A stretch of 64,000 bases of DNA from Niveibacterium umoris (lineage in GTDB: Bacteria; Pseudomonadota; Gammaproteobacteria; Burkholderiales; Rhodocyclaceae), in contig NZ_JACIET010000002.1 in the NCBI RefSeq assembly GCF_014197015.1, positions 930,001-994,000 of the forward strand, in the 5' to 3' direction. This document shows positions 28,867 to 38,926 of this stretch, piece after piece. The position numbers were made by a program, and so were the translations under genes. Each line of letters starts with the position of its first letter. The first letter of the stretch is position 1. The notes beneath the pieces are model-generated. The model was given only the letters and a program-made list of their open reading frames with translations. It did no database searches and was not told the origin of the DNA.

Positions 28867-29886
28867 CTAGGCCCGCGCAAACCGGAGGATGCCGTCCGCG
28901 GCTTCCATGGCGCTTACGGCGCCCCGGGCGGCAAGGTGATTGAGGTGACCGATGGCCTCGCCCATCGCGAACATCACCTGATGGGTGTCGAGTTCGCGCG
29001 GGAACAAGGTGGCCAGCAGCTCGCCGGCGCTCATCGGCTGATCCAGTGCGGCGAGCAGCGCGCCGCAACGTTCTTCGTGATGCGCGATCAACTGCTGGAT
29101 GCGCGCCTGCGCGCCGCGGAAGGGGCGCCCGTGCGAGGGCAGCACCAGCGTGTCGGCGGGCAATGCGGCGAAGCGGCCGAGCGATTCGACGTACTGTGCG
29201 ACCGGATCGTCCTGCGGCGTGACGGTGCTGGTGCTGACGTTGGTGGAGATACGCGGCAGCAGCATGTCGCCGGAGATCAGCACGTGCAGCGCTTCGCACC
29301 ACAACGCGGCGTGTTCGGCGGAATGGCCGTAGCCGTTGATCACGCGCCACGCGTTGCCGCCGATCGTGATCGTGCTGCCGTCGCGGATCCGCAGATAGCT
29401 TTCCGGCAGTTCCGGTACGCCGCGGGCGTAATGGTTGCCACGCGCAAGCAGCGCGTCGGCGCGTGCTTCATCCAGCCCGTGGCGGCGGAACAGCGCGACC
29501 AGCGCTTCGGTGGTGAAACCGGCGTGGCCATCGCGGATCGCATGCGCCCACAGGTATTCACCGAGCGTGGCATGCACCGGCACGCCGAAACGGTCCGACA
29601 GCCAGCGCGCGTTGCCGATGTGATCGGGATGCGCGTGGGTGACGACGATCTGTGTGACCGGGCGGTCGAGCGTCGCGAAGATCTGCTCCCACAGGCCGCG
29701 GGTGGTGGCGTCGCCAATGCCGGTATCGACGATCGCGACGCCCTCGCCGTCGTCGAGCAGCCACAGGTTGATGTGGTCCAGCGCGAACGGCAGCGGCATG
29801 CGCACCCAGCGCACACCGCCTTCGAGCGGGAGTGTGCTGCCCGGTGCGGGCAATTCTGTGAAAGGAAAGTCGAGCGTATCGGTCAT
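28867..29886 (-). CDS. MBL-fold metallo-hydrolase
   Basis: The 339-residue protein has the beta-lactamase-fold signature HAHPDH at 84-89, an upstream VDTG, later GHSAEH and SGD, and a C-terminal winged-helix-like segment (QPMSAGELLATLFPRELD, HLNHLAARGAV) of the LACTB2 type. It should hydrolyse a thioester or phosphoester with two metal ions. It lies immediately upstream of phaC on the same strand and diverges from liuA, so a role in acyl-CoA or polymer metabolism is a reasonable inference. The substrate is not evident from sequence. Confidence 0.88.
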   Translation of the reverse strand: MTDTLDFPFTELPAPGSTLPLEGGVRWVRMPLPFALDHINLWLLDDGEGVAIVDTGIGDATTRGLWEQIFATLDRPVTQIVVTHAHPDHIGNARWLSDRFGVPVHATLGEYLWAHAIRDGHAGFTTEALVALFRRHGLDEARADALLARGNHYARGVPELPESYLRIRDGSTITIGGNAWRVINGYGHSAEHAALWCEALHVLISGDMLLPRISTNVSTSTVTPQDDPVAQYVESLGRFAALPADTLVLPSHGRPFRGAQARIQQLIAHHEERCGALLAALDQPMSAGELLATLFPRELDTHQVMFAMGEAIGHLNHLAARGAVSAMEAADGILRFARA

Positions 29887-30109
29887 TGCGGTGTCCAGCC
29901 GGGCAGTGTAGCGCTCTTATGTTGCGCTGCGGCATTGCCTGTCAAGGCCGTTTGTCAGGCGCGGGACACCCGCGGCGCATCGCGCGGCTTACCATCGCCG
30001 CACCGCAGGGGTCGCCAACCAGGGGAGGGTGGCCCGAAACCGGCAGTGCCGCGTTGCGCCACGAACGCAGCGCGGCGTTGCCTTCCTCGCACGTATCAGG
30101 AGCACACCG

Positions 30110-31279
30110 ATGAGCCTTGGCCTCAATTTCGCCCTCGGCGAAACCCTCGACATGCTGCGCGACTCGGTCGCCGATTTCGCGGCGAAGGAGATCGCGCCGC
30201 GCGCGGCCGAAATCGATCGGACCGACCAGTTCCCGATGGACCTGTGGCGCAAGTTCGGCGATCTGGGCGTGCTGGGCATGACGGCGAGCGAGGACTACGG
30301 CGGTGCCAACATGGGCTATCTCGCGCACATCATCGCAATGGAAGAGATCTCGCGCGCCTCGGCCTCTGTGGGGCTGTCGTACGGGGCGCATTCGAACCTC
30401 TGTGTGAACCAGATCCACCGCAACGGCAACGCCGCGCAGAAGGACAAGTACCTGCCGAAACTCATTTCCGGCGAGTATGTCGGCGCCCTCGCGATGAGCG
30501 AGCCGAACGCCGGCTCCGACGTGGTGTCGATGCGCCTGCGGGCCGACAAGCGCGGTGACCGCTATGTGCTCAACGGCACCAAGATGTGGATCACCAACGG
30601 CCCCGACGCCGACCTGCTCGTGGTGTATGCGAAGACCGACCCGGAGGCCGGCCCGCGCGGCATCACTGCCTTCCTGATCGAGAAGGGCATGAAAGGCTTC
30701 TCGGTCGCGCAGAAGCTGGACAAGCTCGGCATGCGCGGCTCGCATACCGGCGAGCTGGTGTTCGTCGACTGCGAGGTGCCCGAGGCCAACGTCATGGGTG
30801 GCGTGGGCAACGGCGTGAAGGTGCTGATGAGCGGCCTCGATTACGAGCGCGCGGTTCTGTCGGGTGGCCCGCTGGGCATCATGGCTGCCTGCATGGACGT
30901 GGTGATTCCCTACATCCACGACCGCAAGCAGTTCGGTCAGGCGATCGGCGAATTCCAGCTGATGCAGGGCAAGGTGGCCGACCTCTACACCACCTGGCAG
31001 GCGACGCGGGCCTATGTGTATGCGGTGGGGCAGGCTTGCGACCGCGGCGACCACGCACGCAGTCTGCGCAAGGATGCCGCCGGCGCGATCCTCTACTCAG
31101 CGGAGAAGGCGACCTGGATGGCAGGTGAGGCGATCCAGACGCTGGGCGGCAATGGCTACATCAACGAATACCCGGTCGGTCGACTGTGGCGTGACGCCAA
31201 GCTGTACGAGATCGGTGCCGGCACCAGCGAAATCCGGCGCATGCTGATCGGGCGCGAGCTCTTCGCCGAGACCGCCTGA
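30110..31279 (+). CDS. liuA: Isovaleryl-CoA dehydrogenase
   Basis: LiuA is an FAD acyl-CoA dehydrogenase converting isovaleryl-CoA to 3-methylcrotonyl-CoA, the first committed step of leucine degradation. The 389-residue protein has [27 protein letters not shown] and [17 protein letters not shown]. Its catalytic glutamate is at the isovaleryl-type position, Glu246 in [14 protein letters not shown], rather than at the C-terminal site of straight-chain enzymes. The start at 30110 follows CAGGAG; the frame is open about 80 bases more upstream without support. It is followed by a thiolase, but liuB, liuC and liuD are 10 kb away. Confidence 0.95.
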   Translation: MSLGLNFALGETLDMLRDSVADFAAKEIAPRAAEIDRTDQFPMDLWRKFGDLGVLGMTASEDYGGANMGYLAHIIAMEEISRASASVGLSYGAHSNLCVNQIHRNGNAAQKDKYLPKLISGEYVGALAMSEPNAGSDVVSMRLRADKRGDRYVLNGTKMWITNGPDADLLVVYAKTDPEAGPRGITAFLIEKGMKGFSVAQKLDKLGMRGSHTGELVFVDCEVPEANVMGGVGNGVKVLMSGLDYERAVLSGGPLGIMAACMDVVIPYIHDRKQFGQAIGEFQLMQGKVADLYTTWQATRAYVYAVGQACDRGDHARSLRKDAAGAILYSAEKATWMAGEAIQTLGGNGYINEYPVGRLWRDAKLYEIGAGTSEIRRMLIGRELFAETA

Positions 31280-31569
31280 GTCACGGCACGACCGCTCGGG
31301 GCCTGGCGCCGCGCACAAACTGCCGGCGTTGATCGATGCCCCGTGCATGAACGCTTGCGAGTAGATCGCCCCTTCGGCGTACACTCTGCCTGCTGCTTAT
31401 GCAGTGGAAACTTCACGTTTTCTCTGTACCATCAAGTGGATTGCTGCACTGCGGAACACTCTTGACTGGGCGTGCAATGGCCGGGGGAACGGGCGTCGTA
31501 AGCGCCACGTAGGCCAGGCAGCGCAGTCTCGGCAGGTCTGATTTCTCTACCCATATCGAGGAACGCATC

Positions 31570-32766
31570 ATGTCTGATCCCGTCGTCATCGTATCCGTCG
31601 CCCGTACGCCTATCGGCGCCATGATGGGCGAACTGTCCGGGTTTGCCGGTCATCAGCTGGGCAGCGTCGCCATCAAGGCGGCGGTGGAGCGCGCCGGCCT
31701 GAAGCCGGAGCAGGTGCAGGAAGTCATCATGGGCTGCGTGCTGCCCGCCGGGCAGGGCCAGGCCCCGGCGCGCCAGGCCACGCTGGGCGCCGGGCTGCCG
31801 CTGTCGGCTGTCGCCACCACGATCAACAAGGTGTGCGGCTCGGGCATGAAGGCCACGATGATGGCGCACGACCAGCTGCTCGCCGGCTCGGTCGACGTGA
31901 TCGTCGCCGGCGGCATGGAAAGCATGTCCAACGCGCCCTACCTGCTGCCCAAGGCCCGCGGTGGCTACCGCTATGGCCATTCCACGGTGTTCGACCACAT
32001 GGCCCTGGACGGCCTGGAAGATGCCTACGAGAAGACCCCCAACGGCGGTGGCAAGTCGATGGGTAACTACGCCGAAGACACCGCGGCCAAGTACGGATTT
32101 ACGCGTGAAGCGCAGGATGCCTTCGCGATCGAATCGACCCGCCGCGCGCTGGCCGCCAACACCGATGGCAGCTTCGAGTGGGAAATCGCACCGGTGACCG
32201 TGGCCGGCAAGGGCGGTGACGTCCAGATCGCCAAGGACGAATCCCCGTTCAAGGCCAAGCCGGAGAAGATCCCGTCGCTCAAGCCGGCCTTCCGCAAGGA
32301 TGGCACCGTGACCGCCGCAACCTCGTCGTCGATCTCCGACGGCGCCGCCGCGCTGGTGCTGATGCGCGCCTCGACCGCCGACAAGCTGGGCCTCAAGCCG
32401 GTCGCGAAGATCGTCGGCCATGCCACCCATGCACATGAGCCGGGCTGGTTCACGACTGCCCCGGTCGGCGCGATCGAAAAGCTCTACGCCAAGACCGGCT
32501 GGAACACCGACAGCGTCGATCTGTTCGAGATCAACGAAGCCTTCGCGGTGGTCACCATGGCCGCGATGCACGACCACAAGCTGCCGCACGAGAAGGTCAA
32601 CGTCAATGGCGGCGCCTGTGCGCTGGGCCATCCGATCGGTGCCTCCGGTGCGCGCGTGATCGTGACGCTGATCGGCGCGCTGAAGAAGCGCGGCCTCAAG
32701 CGCGGCGTCGCCAGCCTGTGCATCGGCGGCGGTGAAGCGACCGCGATGGCGGTCGAACTGCTCTGA
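31570..32766 (+). CDS. Acetyl-CoA C-acetyltransferase (thiolase)
   Basis: The 398-residue biosynthetic-type thiolase joins two acetyl-CoA to acetoacetyl-CoA or runs the reverse cleavage. Catalytic residues are Cys89 (NKVCGSGMKA), His in CALGHPIGASG and Cys in LCIGGGEA near the C-terminus. It could supply acetoacetyl-CoA for PHA made by the nearby PhaC, or finish leucine and acetoacetate breakdown. atoB and phaA types are not separable by eye. A 290-base leader with no gene precedes it (the ribosome site is GAGGAACGCATC before the ATG) and a strong terminator follows. Confidence 0.95.
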   Translation: MSDPVVIVSVARTPIGAMMGELSGFAGHQLGSVAIKAAVERAGLKPEQVQEVIMGCVLPAGQGQAPARQATLGAGLPLSAVATTINKVCGSGMKATMMAHDQLLAGSVDVIVAGGMESMSNAPYLLPKARGGYRYGHSTVFDHMALDGLEDAYEKTPNGGGKSMGNYAEDTAAKYGFTREAQDAFAIESTRRALAANTDGSFEWEIAPVTVAGKGGDVQIAKDESPFKAKPEKIPSLKPAFRKDGTVTAATSSSISDGAAALVLMRASTADKLGLKPVAKIVGHATHAHEPGWFTTAPVGAIEKLYAKTGWNTDSVDLFEINEAFAVVTMAAMHDHKLPHEKVNVNGGACALGHPIGASGARVIVTLIGALKKRGLKRGVASLCIGGGEATAMAVELL

Positions 32767-32784
32767 GTTTTTATTGCGCATCAG

Positions 32785-32810
32785 AAAGGCCGCCTGCGGG
32801 CGGCCTTTTT
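32785..32810 (+). terminator. Rho-independent terminator after the thiolase
   Basis: AAAGGCCGCC, a TGC-type loop and GGCGGCCTTT form a GC-rich stem followed by a T run. Confidence 0.88.
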
Positions 32811-32863
32811 GTTGGCGGCGTCGCTGCCGTTACCATGTTCGGGTTCTGCAAGCAGGGACTGAA

Positions 32864-33772
32864 GTGAAACCGGAATCCCGTCTCGCGCCCGTGATTGCCT
32901 TGCAAGTCGTGGTTGCCTTCATCTGGGGTGGCACCTGGATCGCGGGCCGCATCGTTGCTGCCGAGATGCCGCCACTGGCTGCGGCCGGCTGGCGTTTCTT
33001 GCTGGGCACCTTGACGCTGGGCCTGCTGGTCTGGCACAGCGCGGGCAAGCTGCCACGGATCGGTCGCGCCGATCTGGCGCGCATTCTGGCGATGGGCTTC
33101 ACCGGCATCCTCGCCTACAACCTCTGCTTCTTCTATGGACTCCAGCATGTGCAGGCAGGCCGCGGCGCACTGGTGATCGCGCTCAACCCGGTGGCGGTGG
33201 CCCTTGCCGCATGGCTTCTGATGGGTGAGGCGCTGAGTCTCGCGCGCCTGGCAGGTGTTGCGATTGCGCTGGCAGGGTGTCTGATGGTGATCGGTCGCGG
33301 CGACCCGCTGGCGCTATTGCGTGGCGAAATCGGCAGCGGCGAGATCGCAATCCTCGGCTGCGTCGCCGGGTGGTGTGCCTATACGCTGATCGGGCGGCGC
33401 GTGAGTCGTACCCTCGCACCGCTGACGATGACCTTCTATGCCTCGGTGGCCGGCGGTCTGATGCTGCTGTGCGCGGGCCTCGCCGAAGGCAGCCTGCGCA
33501 CGCTGCCCGTAGTGTCGTGGCATGCCGTGGCGGCGCTGCTCTACCTCGGCATACTCGGCAGCGGGTTCTCCTATGTCTGGTACGCGCAGGGCGTGATGCG
33601 CCTGGGCGCGGCGCGCGCCGCCGTCTTCATCAATCTGGTGCCGATCAGCGCAGTCTTGCTTGCGGCGCTGATCCTCGACGAACATGTCGGCATGTCGGTG
33701 CTGGCGGGCGGTGTGCTGGTGCTGGCCGGGGTGTGGCTGACGAATCTCAGGAATCCTGGAGGGCGGGGTTGA
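32864..33772 (+). CDS. EamA/DMT family transporter
   Basis: This 302-residue membrane protein has ten hydrophobic helices in two EamA repeats. Recognisable marks are FIWGGTWIAGRIV at the start, FYGLQHVQAGRGALVIALNPV in the first repeat and YLGILGSGFSYVWYAQGV with AAVFINLVPISAVLLAALILDEHV in the second. DMT permeases export or import small metabolites; the substrate is unknown. The GTG start at 32864 is supported by AGGGAC. Its stop overlaps the ATG of the SDR gene by one base (TGATG), so the two are co-translated. Confidence 0.88.
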   Translation: MKPESRLAPVIALQVVVAFIWGGTWIAGRIVAAEMPPLAAAGWRFLLGTLTLGLLVWHSAGKLPRIGRADLARILAMGFTGILAYNLCFFYGLQHVQAGRGALVIALNPVAVALAAWLLMGEALSLARLAGVAIALAGCLMVIGRGDPLALLRGEIGSGEIAILGCVAGWCAYTLIGRRVSRTLAPLTMTFYASVAGGLMLLCAGLAEGSLRTLPVVSWHAVAALLYLGILGSGFSYVWYAQGVMRLGAARAAVFINLVPISAVLLAALILDEHVGMSVLAGGVLVLAGVWLTNLRNPGGRG

Positions 33773-34455
33773 TGGCGCAGAAGACGGTTCTGATTGCAGG
33801 GGCATCGCGCGGTATCGGGCTGGAGTTCGCCCGCCAGTACGCGATCCAGGGCTGGAAGGTCTATGCCGGCGTGCGTACGCCGGCGAAGGCGACCGAGCTG
33901 ATGCGGGTCAAGGGCGTCGAGGTGATCCCGCTCGACGTGACCTCGGCCAATTCGATCGCAGGTGCGGCCTGGCATGCGGACGAGGATCCGCTCGACCTGC
34001 TGGTCGTGTGTGCCGGGCTCTACGGCCCAGAAACCCAGGGTTTTCTCGCGCCCGGCAATGAAGACTTCGATGCGGTGATGCACACCAACGTGTTGGGCCC
34101 GATGCGCGTGATCCAGGCGTTTGCCGACTCGCTCATCAGTCGGCGCGGCAAGATCGCCGTGATCTCGTCCACGATGGGCTCGATCAGTGGCACCACGTCG
34201 GCCACCGGGCTGCTGTATCGCGCCTCGAAGGCGGCGGTGAACATGGTGGCCAAGTGCGCTGCCAGCGAATATGGCCCGCGCGGCCTTACCGTGGTGTCGC
34301 TGCACCCGGGTTGGGTCAAGACGGCGATGGGCGGACCCAACGCGCAGATCGAAGCCTACGACTCGGTGCTCGGCATGCGCGGCGTGCTCGATCGTGTCGG
34401 TCCGGCCGACAACGGCGCTTACTTGAATTACGACGGCACACCGATTCCCTGGTAA
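33772..34455 (+). CDS. Short-chain dehydrogenase/reductase
   Basis: The 227-residue classical SDR has the cofactor motif GASRGIG (10-16), an NAG-equivalent VCAGLYGP, a catalytic serine near 132-134 (ISST) and the YxxxK pair Tyr149-Lys153 (YRASK). It oxidises or reduces an alcohol/carbonyl with NAD(P). Sequence is close to the C-factor-like (CsgA) SDR group. A substrate cannot be assigned. It is translationally linked to the EamA transporter gene upstream. I do not consider it phaB, whose SDR is of another subgroup. Confidence 0.9.
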   Translation: MAQKTVLIAGASRGIGLEFARQYAIQGWKVYAGVRTPAKATELMRVKGVEVIPLDVTSANSIAGAAWHADEDPLDLLVVCAGLYGPETQGFLAPGNEDFDAVMHTNVLGPMRVIQAFADSLISRRGKIAVISSTMGSISGTTSATGLLYRASKAAVNMVAKCAASEYGPRGLTVVSLHPGWVKTAMGGPNAQIEAYDSVLGMRGVLDRVGPADNGAYLNYDGTPIPW

Positions 34456-34595
34456 GGCCTTGCGCGGGATTGCTTTGCAGCGATCCCGCAAAGTCTTTGC
34501 AGTGGCTTGGGGCAAAATGCTCACTTGCTGCCGCGCCAGAAGCGCGGTGCGCCCTGAAACCGCCGGCGCCATCCGCCGGCCCACTGGATACTCCG

Positions 34596-36167
34596 ATGCC
34601 CGCATTCGCATGGCGCCTGGCGCCGCTCAGCGTGTTCCTGCTGTTGGCCTGCTCGAAAGCGCCTGACCCCAAACCCGCTCCAGCTCTGCCCGCCACCGGA
34701 CAAAGCCTTCCGGCCGCGAGCGGCAGTGGTGCTGTGTCGTGGTTCAACGGCGGTGTGGATGCCGCCTTCGCCGAGGCCGCGCGCACCAACAAGCCGGTGT
34801 TCCTGTACTGGGGTGCGGAGTGGTGTCCCTACTGCAACCAGGTCAAGGCGACGCTGTTCAACCGCGCGGATTTCGCCGAACGCGCAAAGCAATTCATTCC
34901 GGTCGAACTCGATGGCGATTCGGCCGACGGGCAGAAACTCGCGAGCCGCTTCAAGGTCAGCGGCTACCCCACGATGATCCTCTTCCGCCCCGACGGCACC
35001 GAGCTCACCCGCTTGCCCGGCGAAGTCGATCCCCAGCACTACCTGCAAGTCCTCGCGCTCGGGATGAACGCGGGCCGACCGGTAAAGGAAGTCCTCGCCG
35101 CAGCGCTGGCCGGACGCCCGACCACGGCCGACGACTGGCGCCTGCTCGCGTACTACCCGTTCGATGCGGACGAGGAACAACTCGTCCGCAAGGCGGCGTT
35201 GCCCGCCACGCTGGCGCAGCTCGCCGCCAGCGTGCCGCCGGCCGAATCGGCACTGGCGACGCGTCTCGCGCTCAAGGCCTTCATTGCGCAGGCGCAGATG
35301 ACGCCACAACCGACGCTGGCCAGCGACGCCGGTGCGCAGCTAATCGAGAAGCTGCTCGCGGATGCGGCGGAAGCGCGGTCGCTCTTCGATCTGCTGATCA
35401 TCGACCCCGACAAGGTGGTGCCGCTGGTGACACCGTCGGGCGGCGCGGCGCGCCGCGCGCTTGCGCAGCAGTGGAGCCAGGCGCTCGAACGTTTGACGCA
35501 GGACGCCACGCTGTCGACCACCGATCGCCTGTCCGCACTCGGGGCGCGGGTGGCGCTCGGCAAGCTGGAAGGCGCCACACCGGTCGAGCCGGCGCAACTG
35601 CGCAAACAGATTCAGGCTGCGGACGCGGCGACGAACAACGGCTTCGAGCGCCAGTCGGTGATCTACACCGCTGCCGGCGTGCTGACCGACGCGGGCTTGC
35701 TCGACGATTCCGACGCGCTCCTCAAGGCCGAACTCAAACGCTCGCATGCGCCCTACTACTTCATGCGGATGCTGGGTGGCAATGCGAAGAAGCGGGGCGA
35801 CACCGCCGCCGCGCTCAAATGGTACGAGGACGCCTGGGCCGCCTCGCACGGTGGCGCAACCCGTTTGCAGTGGGGCACGGGTTACCTCAACGGCCTGCTC
35901 GATCTGACGCCGGATGACGCGGTGCGGATCGAAGCGGCTGCTACGCGGCTGTTGGACGAGGTCGCGAGCACGCCGGACGCGTTCTACCTGCGCAACCGCA
36001 CGGCGCTTGAGCGCAGCGCGAAGAAACTGGCTGCCTGGCATGCCACAGGCAAGCACACGGCCAGTCATGCCGCAATCGCGGCGAAGGCGCGTGCGGTATG
36101 CAAAGGCTTGCCATCCGGCGATCCGCAGCGCCCGGTCTGCGATGCAATCGCGAAGACCATGGGCTGA
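34596..36167 (+). CDS. Thioredoxin-fold lipoprotein with a long helical C-terminal domain
   Basis: The 523-residue protein starts with a lipoprotein signal (FLLLACS, Cys19). A thioredoxin-like domain follows at about 50-165, with redox site WCPYC (Cys77, Cys80) and the cis-proline loop SGYPTMILF. The remaining 350 residues are helical and repeat-like, rich in Ala and Leu, with no catalytic motif I know (it resembles TPR-type spacing near 400-470). It likely acts in periplasmic disulfide or cytochrome quality control. It lies downstream of the SDR gene, with 140 bases between. Confidence 0.85.
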   Translation: MPAFAWRLAPLSVFLLLACSKAPDPKPAPALPATGQSLPAASGSGAVSWFNGGVDAAFAEAARTNKPVFLYWGAEWCPYCNQVKATLFNRADFAERAKQFIPVELDGDSADGQKLASRFKVSGYPTMILFRPDGTELTRLPGEVDPQHYLQVLALGMNAGRPVKEVLAAALAGRPTTADDWRLLAYYPFDADEEQLVRKAALPATLAQLAASVPPAESALATRLALKAFIAQAQMTPQPTLASDAGAQLIEKLLADAAEARSLFDLLIIDPDKVVPLVTPSGGAARRALAQQWSQALERLTQDATLSTTDRLSALGARVALGKLEGATPVEPAQLRKQIQAADAATNNGFERQSVIYTAAGVLTDAGLLDDSDALLKAELKRSHAPYYFMRMLGGNAKKRGDTAAALKWYEDAWAASHGGATRLQWGTGYLNGLLDLTPDDAVRIEAAATRLLDEVASTPDAFYLRNRTALERSAKKLAAWHATGKHTASHAAIAAKARAVCKGLPSGDPQRPVCDAIAKTMG

Positions 36168-36323
36168 CCCGGCGCTGCGACCCGCGCGACGGTTTGACCC
36201 GCATCAACGCCGGCGGAGCGCCCGCCCGTACGCTTCCCCCTGTTGGCAGCAGGGGAAAGCCCGCTGCCGCATCCAGAGGAACACGAACGGGCGCGGTGGC
36301 GCCCTGATGCCAGGGGAGGCGCA

Positions 36324-36446
36324 ATGGATATCACGTCGGGGTTGGTCGGGGTGTTTGGTGGTTATGTGGTGGCGGTTGTGGTCGGCGTCCTGCTGATCGC
36401 GTTGGTGACGACGCTGGAAAACAAGAACAAGAACGATCGCCATTGA
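36324..36446 (+). CDS. 40-residue single-helix membrane protein
   Basis: AGGGGAGGC sits eight bases before an ATG that opens a 40-residue frame: a short N-terminus, one hydrophobic helix (VFGGYVVAVVVGVLLIALVTTL) broken here only as a description of residues 9-30, and a charged tail ENKNKNDRH. A terminator hairpin follows about 50 bases later. The strong ribosome site, the helix and the terminator argue for a real small gene. Function is unknown. Confidence 0.65.
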   Translation: MDITSGLVGVFGGYVVAVVVGVLLIALVTTLENKNKNDRH

Positions 36447-36497
36447 GCTGGCGGCGGGCACGCAATCGCCTGTTGCCACCGGTTCGCAAGAACACAG

Positions 36498-36521
36498 ACG
36501 CCCCTCCGAAGGGGCGTTTTT
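36498..36521 (+). terminator. Rho-independent terminator after the 40-residue membrane protein
   Basis: ACGCCCC, a TCCGAA loop region and GGGGCGT form the stem, followed by five T bases. Confidence 0.88.
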
Positions 36522-36633
36522 GTTGGCGAATGCGCACTTTGTCCGTCGCAGAACTGTTCAAGCAGCAGAGGTGTCGATAGTCTTCACGAACGCGTCTACC
36601 CGATGCGCCTGAAACCCTTGTGGAGAGCTACCC

Positions 36634-36870
36634 TTGAACAAGAAATGGCTGATCATTCCTGCGCTTGCCGGCCTCGCCAACCTCGCCGGATGCGCGACCG
36701 ATGGTGAAGAAGCGCGCGACCCGGAAGAGCGGGTCGTCTATTCCACCGGCAGCAACATCCCCAAGCGCGTCCGCGCTGACAGCGTGACCACCGCCGACAA
36801 GGATGCGGTCGAAGACTCGATCCGGCGCTCGATCCCGGACGGCGCGCGCTCGACCAACACGGGGCCCTGA
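36634..36870 (+). CDS. Small lipoprotein of unknown function
   Basis: The 78-residue frame starts at TTG with GGAGAG nine bases before it. It begins NKKWLIIPALAGLANLAGC, a lipoprotein signal with the lipid Cys near residue 20. The rest is polar and acidic, ending SIPDGARSTNTGP, probably flexible. No family is recognised. Upstream is the small membrane protein terminator, so it has its own promoter. About 200 bases with no evident gene separate it from the acyl-CoA dehydrogenase. Confidence 0.7.
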   Translation: MNKKWLIIPALAGLANLAGCATDGEEARDPEERVVYSTGSNIPKRVRADSVTTADKDAVEDSIRRSIPDGARSTNTGP

Positions 36871-37067
36871 TCGCGCAGCATCGGTTCGCGTCGGGGTGTC
36901 CCGGCGCGAGCGATCGTCTTCCTGGCGTCAGACTCCCGCCCACGTAGCAGCGACAATCGCGGCCCCGACGGTGCCGCCACAAGCGTCCCTCCGGTGACAG
37001 CCCCGCACACGGGGTGCGATTAACATCCGGCCTGATCGGCACGCCTACCCGGCGGCGAGGAGGAGAC

Positions 37068-38204
37068 ATGCTGCTCACGCAAGAACAGGAAATGATCCGC
37101 GATGCGGTGCGCGCCTACGCGCAGGACTGCATCGCCCCCCACGCCGCGGCATGGGATCGCGACCACAGTTTCCCGCGCGAGGCCCTGCGCGGTCTCGCCG
37201 AACTCGGTGTGCTCGGCATCGTGGTTCCCGAAGCGCACGGCGGCGCGGGCCTAGACTATGTCTCGCTGGCGCTGGCGATCGAAGAGATCGCGGCGGCAGA
37301 CGGCGCCACCTCCACCATCGTCAGCGTGCAGAACTCGGTTGTCTGCGGGCCGCTCAATGCTTTCGGCAACGCGGCGCAGAAACTCGAGTGGCTGGTGCCG
37401 CTGGCGCGCGGCGAGAAACTCGGCTGTTTCTGTCTGACCGAGCCGCATGTCGGCTCCGACGCAGGCGCCATCCGTACCCGCGCCGTACGGGATGGCGACG
37501 GCTGGGTGCTCGATGGCGTCAAGCAGTTCATCACCACCGGCAAGCACGCCGACGTCGCGATCGTCTTCGCCGTGACCGACCCGAAGGCCGGCAAGAAAGG
37601 CATCTCGGCTTTCGTCGTGCCCACCGCAACCCCCGGCTATGTCGTCGCCCGGGTCGAAGACAAGATGGGTCAGCGCGCGTCGGACACTGCACAGATCCTG
37701 TTCGAGCAATGCCGCGTGGGCCCTGATGCGCTGCTTGGCAGCGAGGGCGAGGGCTACCGCATCGCGCTGGCCAACCTCGAAGGTGGCCGCATCGGGATCG
37801 CTGCGCAGGCGCTCGGCATGGCGCGGGCGGCGCTCGACGCGGCGCTGCGTTACGCGAAGGAACGCGAGAGCTTCGGCCAGCCGATCATCCAGCATCAGGC
37901 GGTTGCCTTCCGCCTCGCCGACATGGCGACGCGGCTGGAGGCTGCACGCCAGTTGGTGTGGCACGCAGCCGCGCTGAAAGACGCCGGCCGGCCGTGCCTG
38001 AAGGAAGCCTCGCAGGCCAAGCTTTTCGCCAGCGAGATGGCGGAGGCGGTCTGCTCCGACGCGATCCAGATCCACGGCGGCTATGGCTATGTCACCGACT
38101 TTCCGGTCGAGCGCATCTACCGCGATGTGCGGGTCTGCCAGATCTACGAAGGCACCAGCGATATCCAGCGCCTGGTGATCAGTCGCGCGCTGGCGGCCGG
38201 CTGA
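37068..38204 (+). CDS. Acyl-CoA dehydrogenase (short/branched-chain type)
   Basis: This 378-residue FAD dehydrogenase makes trans-2-enoyl-CoA from an acyl-CoA. It contains [31 protein letters not shown], and the C-terminal catalytic glutamate in [13 protein letters not shown], the position used by straight and short/branched enzymes, not by isovaleryl-CoA dehydrogenase. AGGAGA lies just before the ATG. It starts a plus-strand run with two NahD-like isomerases, a methyltransferase and liuB. The natural substrate could be butyryl- or 2-methylbutyryl-CoA; this is a guess. Confidence 0.92.
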   Translation: MLLTQEQEMIRDAVRAYAQDCIAPHAAAWDRDHSFPREALRGLAELGVLGIVVPEAHGGAGLDYVSLALAIEEIAAADGATSTIVSVQNSVVCGPLNAFGNAAQKLEWLVPLARGEKLGCFCLTEPHVGSDAGAIRTRAVRDGDGWVLDGVKQFITTGKHADVAIVFAVTDPKAGKKGISAFVVPTATPGYVVARVEDKMGQRASDTAQILFEQCRVGPDALLGSEGEGYRIALANLEGGRIGIAAQALGMARAALDAALRYAKERESFGQPIIQHQAVAFRLADMATRLEAARQLVWHAAALKDAGRPCLKEASQAKLFASEMAEAVCSDAIQIHGGYGYVTDFPVERIYRDVRVCQIYEGTSDIQRLVISRALAAG

Positions 38205-38313
38205 GCGACGCGCGTTGCAGCAAAGCGCAAGACGCTGCGCACGCCTTGGACTAGCATTGCCGGATGTCGCGCAGCCTGCGGCTTGAGCAATACCTCGTCC
38301 ATGGAGAACTGAC

Positions 38314-38916
38314 TTGAGCGCCTTCATCGATTTCTACTTCGATTTTGCATCGCCCTACTGTTACGTCGGTTCGAAGCTGATCGAAGAGATCGCCGAGCGG
38401 CATGGCCGCACGGTCATCTGGCATCCGATGGTGCTGGGTGCTGCCTTCAAGGCCGTGGGCGGCGCGCCGCTGCCGACCTTGCCGCTGCGCCACGACTATG
38501 TCGAGCGAGACGTCACGCGCCTGGCGAAGTTCTACGGCCTGCCCTACCAGCACCCCAAGCAGTATCCGATACCGACACAGCACGCGGCGGCAGCCTTCCT
38601 GTGGGGGCAGGACCGCGACCCCGAGCGCGCCAAGGCCTTCGCCGCGCAGGTCTTTCAGGCCTACTTTGTCGAGGGGCGCAACATTGCCGAACTGGACGTC
38701 GTGCTCGACCTGATCGAATCCTTCGGGCTCGATCGCAGCGCCGCTCACGAGGCGCTCAATGGCGCGCCGGTGAAGGAGCGGCTCAAGGCCGAGACCGAGC
38801 TTGCGATCGCGCGCGGCGTGTTCTCTGCGCCCTTCTTCATTGTCGACGGCGAGCCCTTCTGGGGCTACTCGCGCTTGCCGATTCTCGAAAAGTGGCTGGC
38901 CGACGGCCCGTTCTGA
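38314..38916 (+). CDS. 2-Hydroxychromene-2-carboxylate isomerase-like protein (DsbA-fold), copy 1
   Basis: The 200-residue protein has the NahD/kappa-GST-type thioredoxin fold: IDFYFDFASPYCYVGSKLI (the active serine region), then IPTQHAAAAFLW and the end FFIVDGEPFWGYSRLPILEKWL. Family members isomerise hydroxychromene carboxylates with glutathione or act on other ring and acyl substrates. The start is TTG with GGAGAA upstream. It is followed ten bases later by a homologue of equal length. No naphthalene pathway genes are seen. Confidence 0.85.
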   Translation: MSAFIDFYFDFASPYCYVGSKLIEEIAERHGRTVIWHPMVLGAAFKAVGGAPLPTLPLRHDYVERDVTRLAKFYGLPYQHPKQYPIPTQHAAAAFLWGQDRDPERAKAFAAQVFQAYFVEGRNIAELDVVLDLIESFGLDRSAAHEALNGAPVKERLKAETELAIARGVFSAPFFIVDGEPFWGYSRLPILEKWLADGPF

Positions 38917-38926
38917 GGACACCGCG

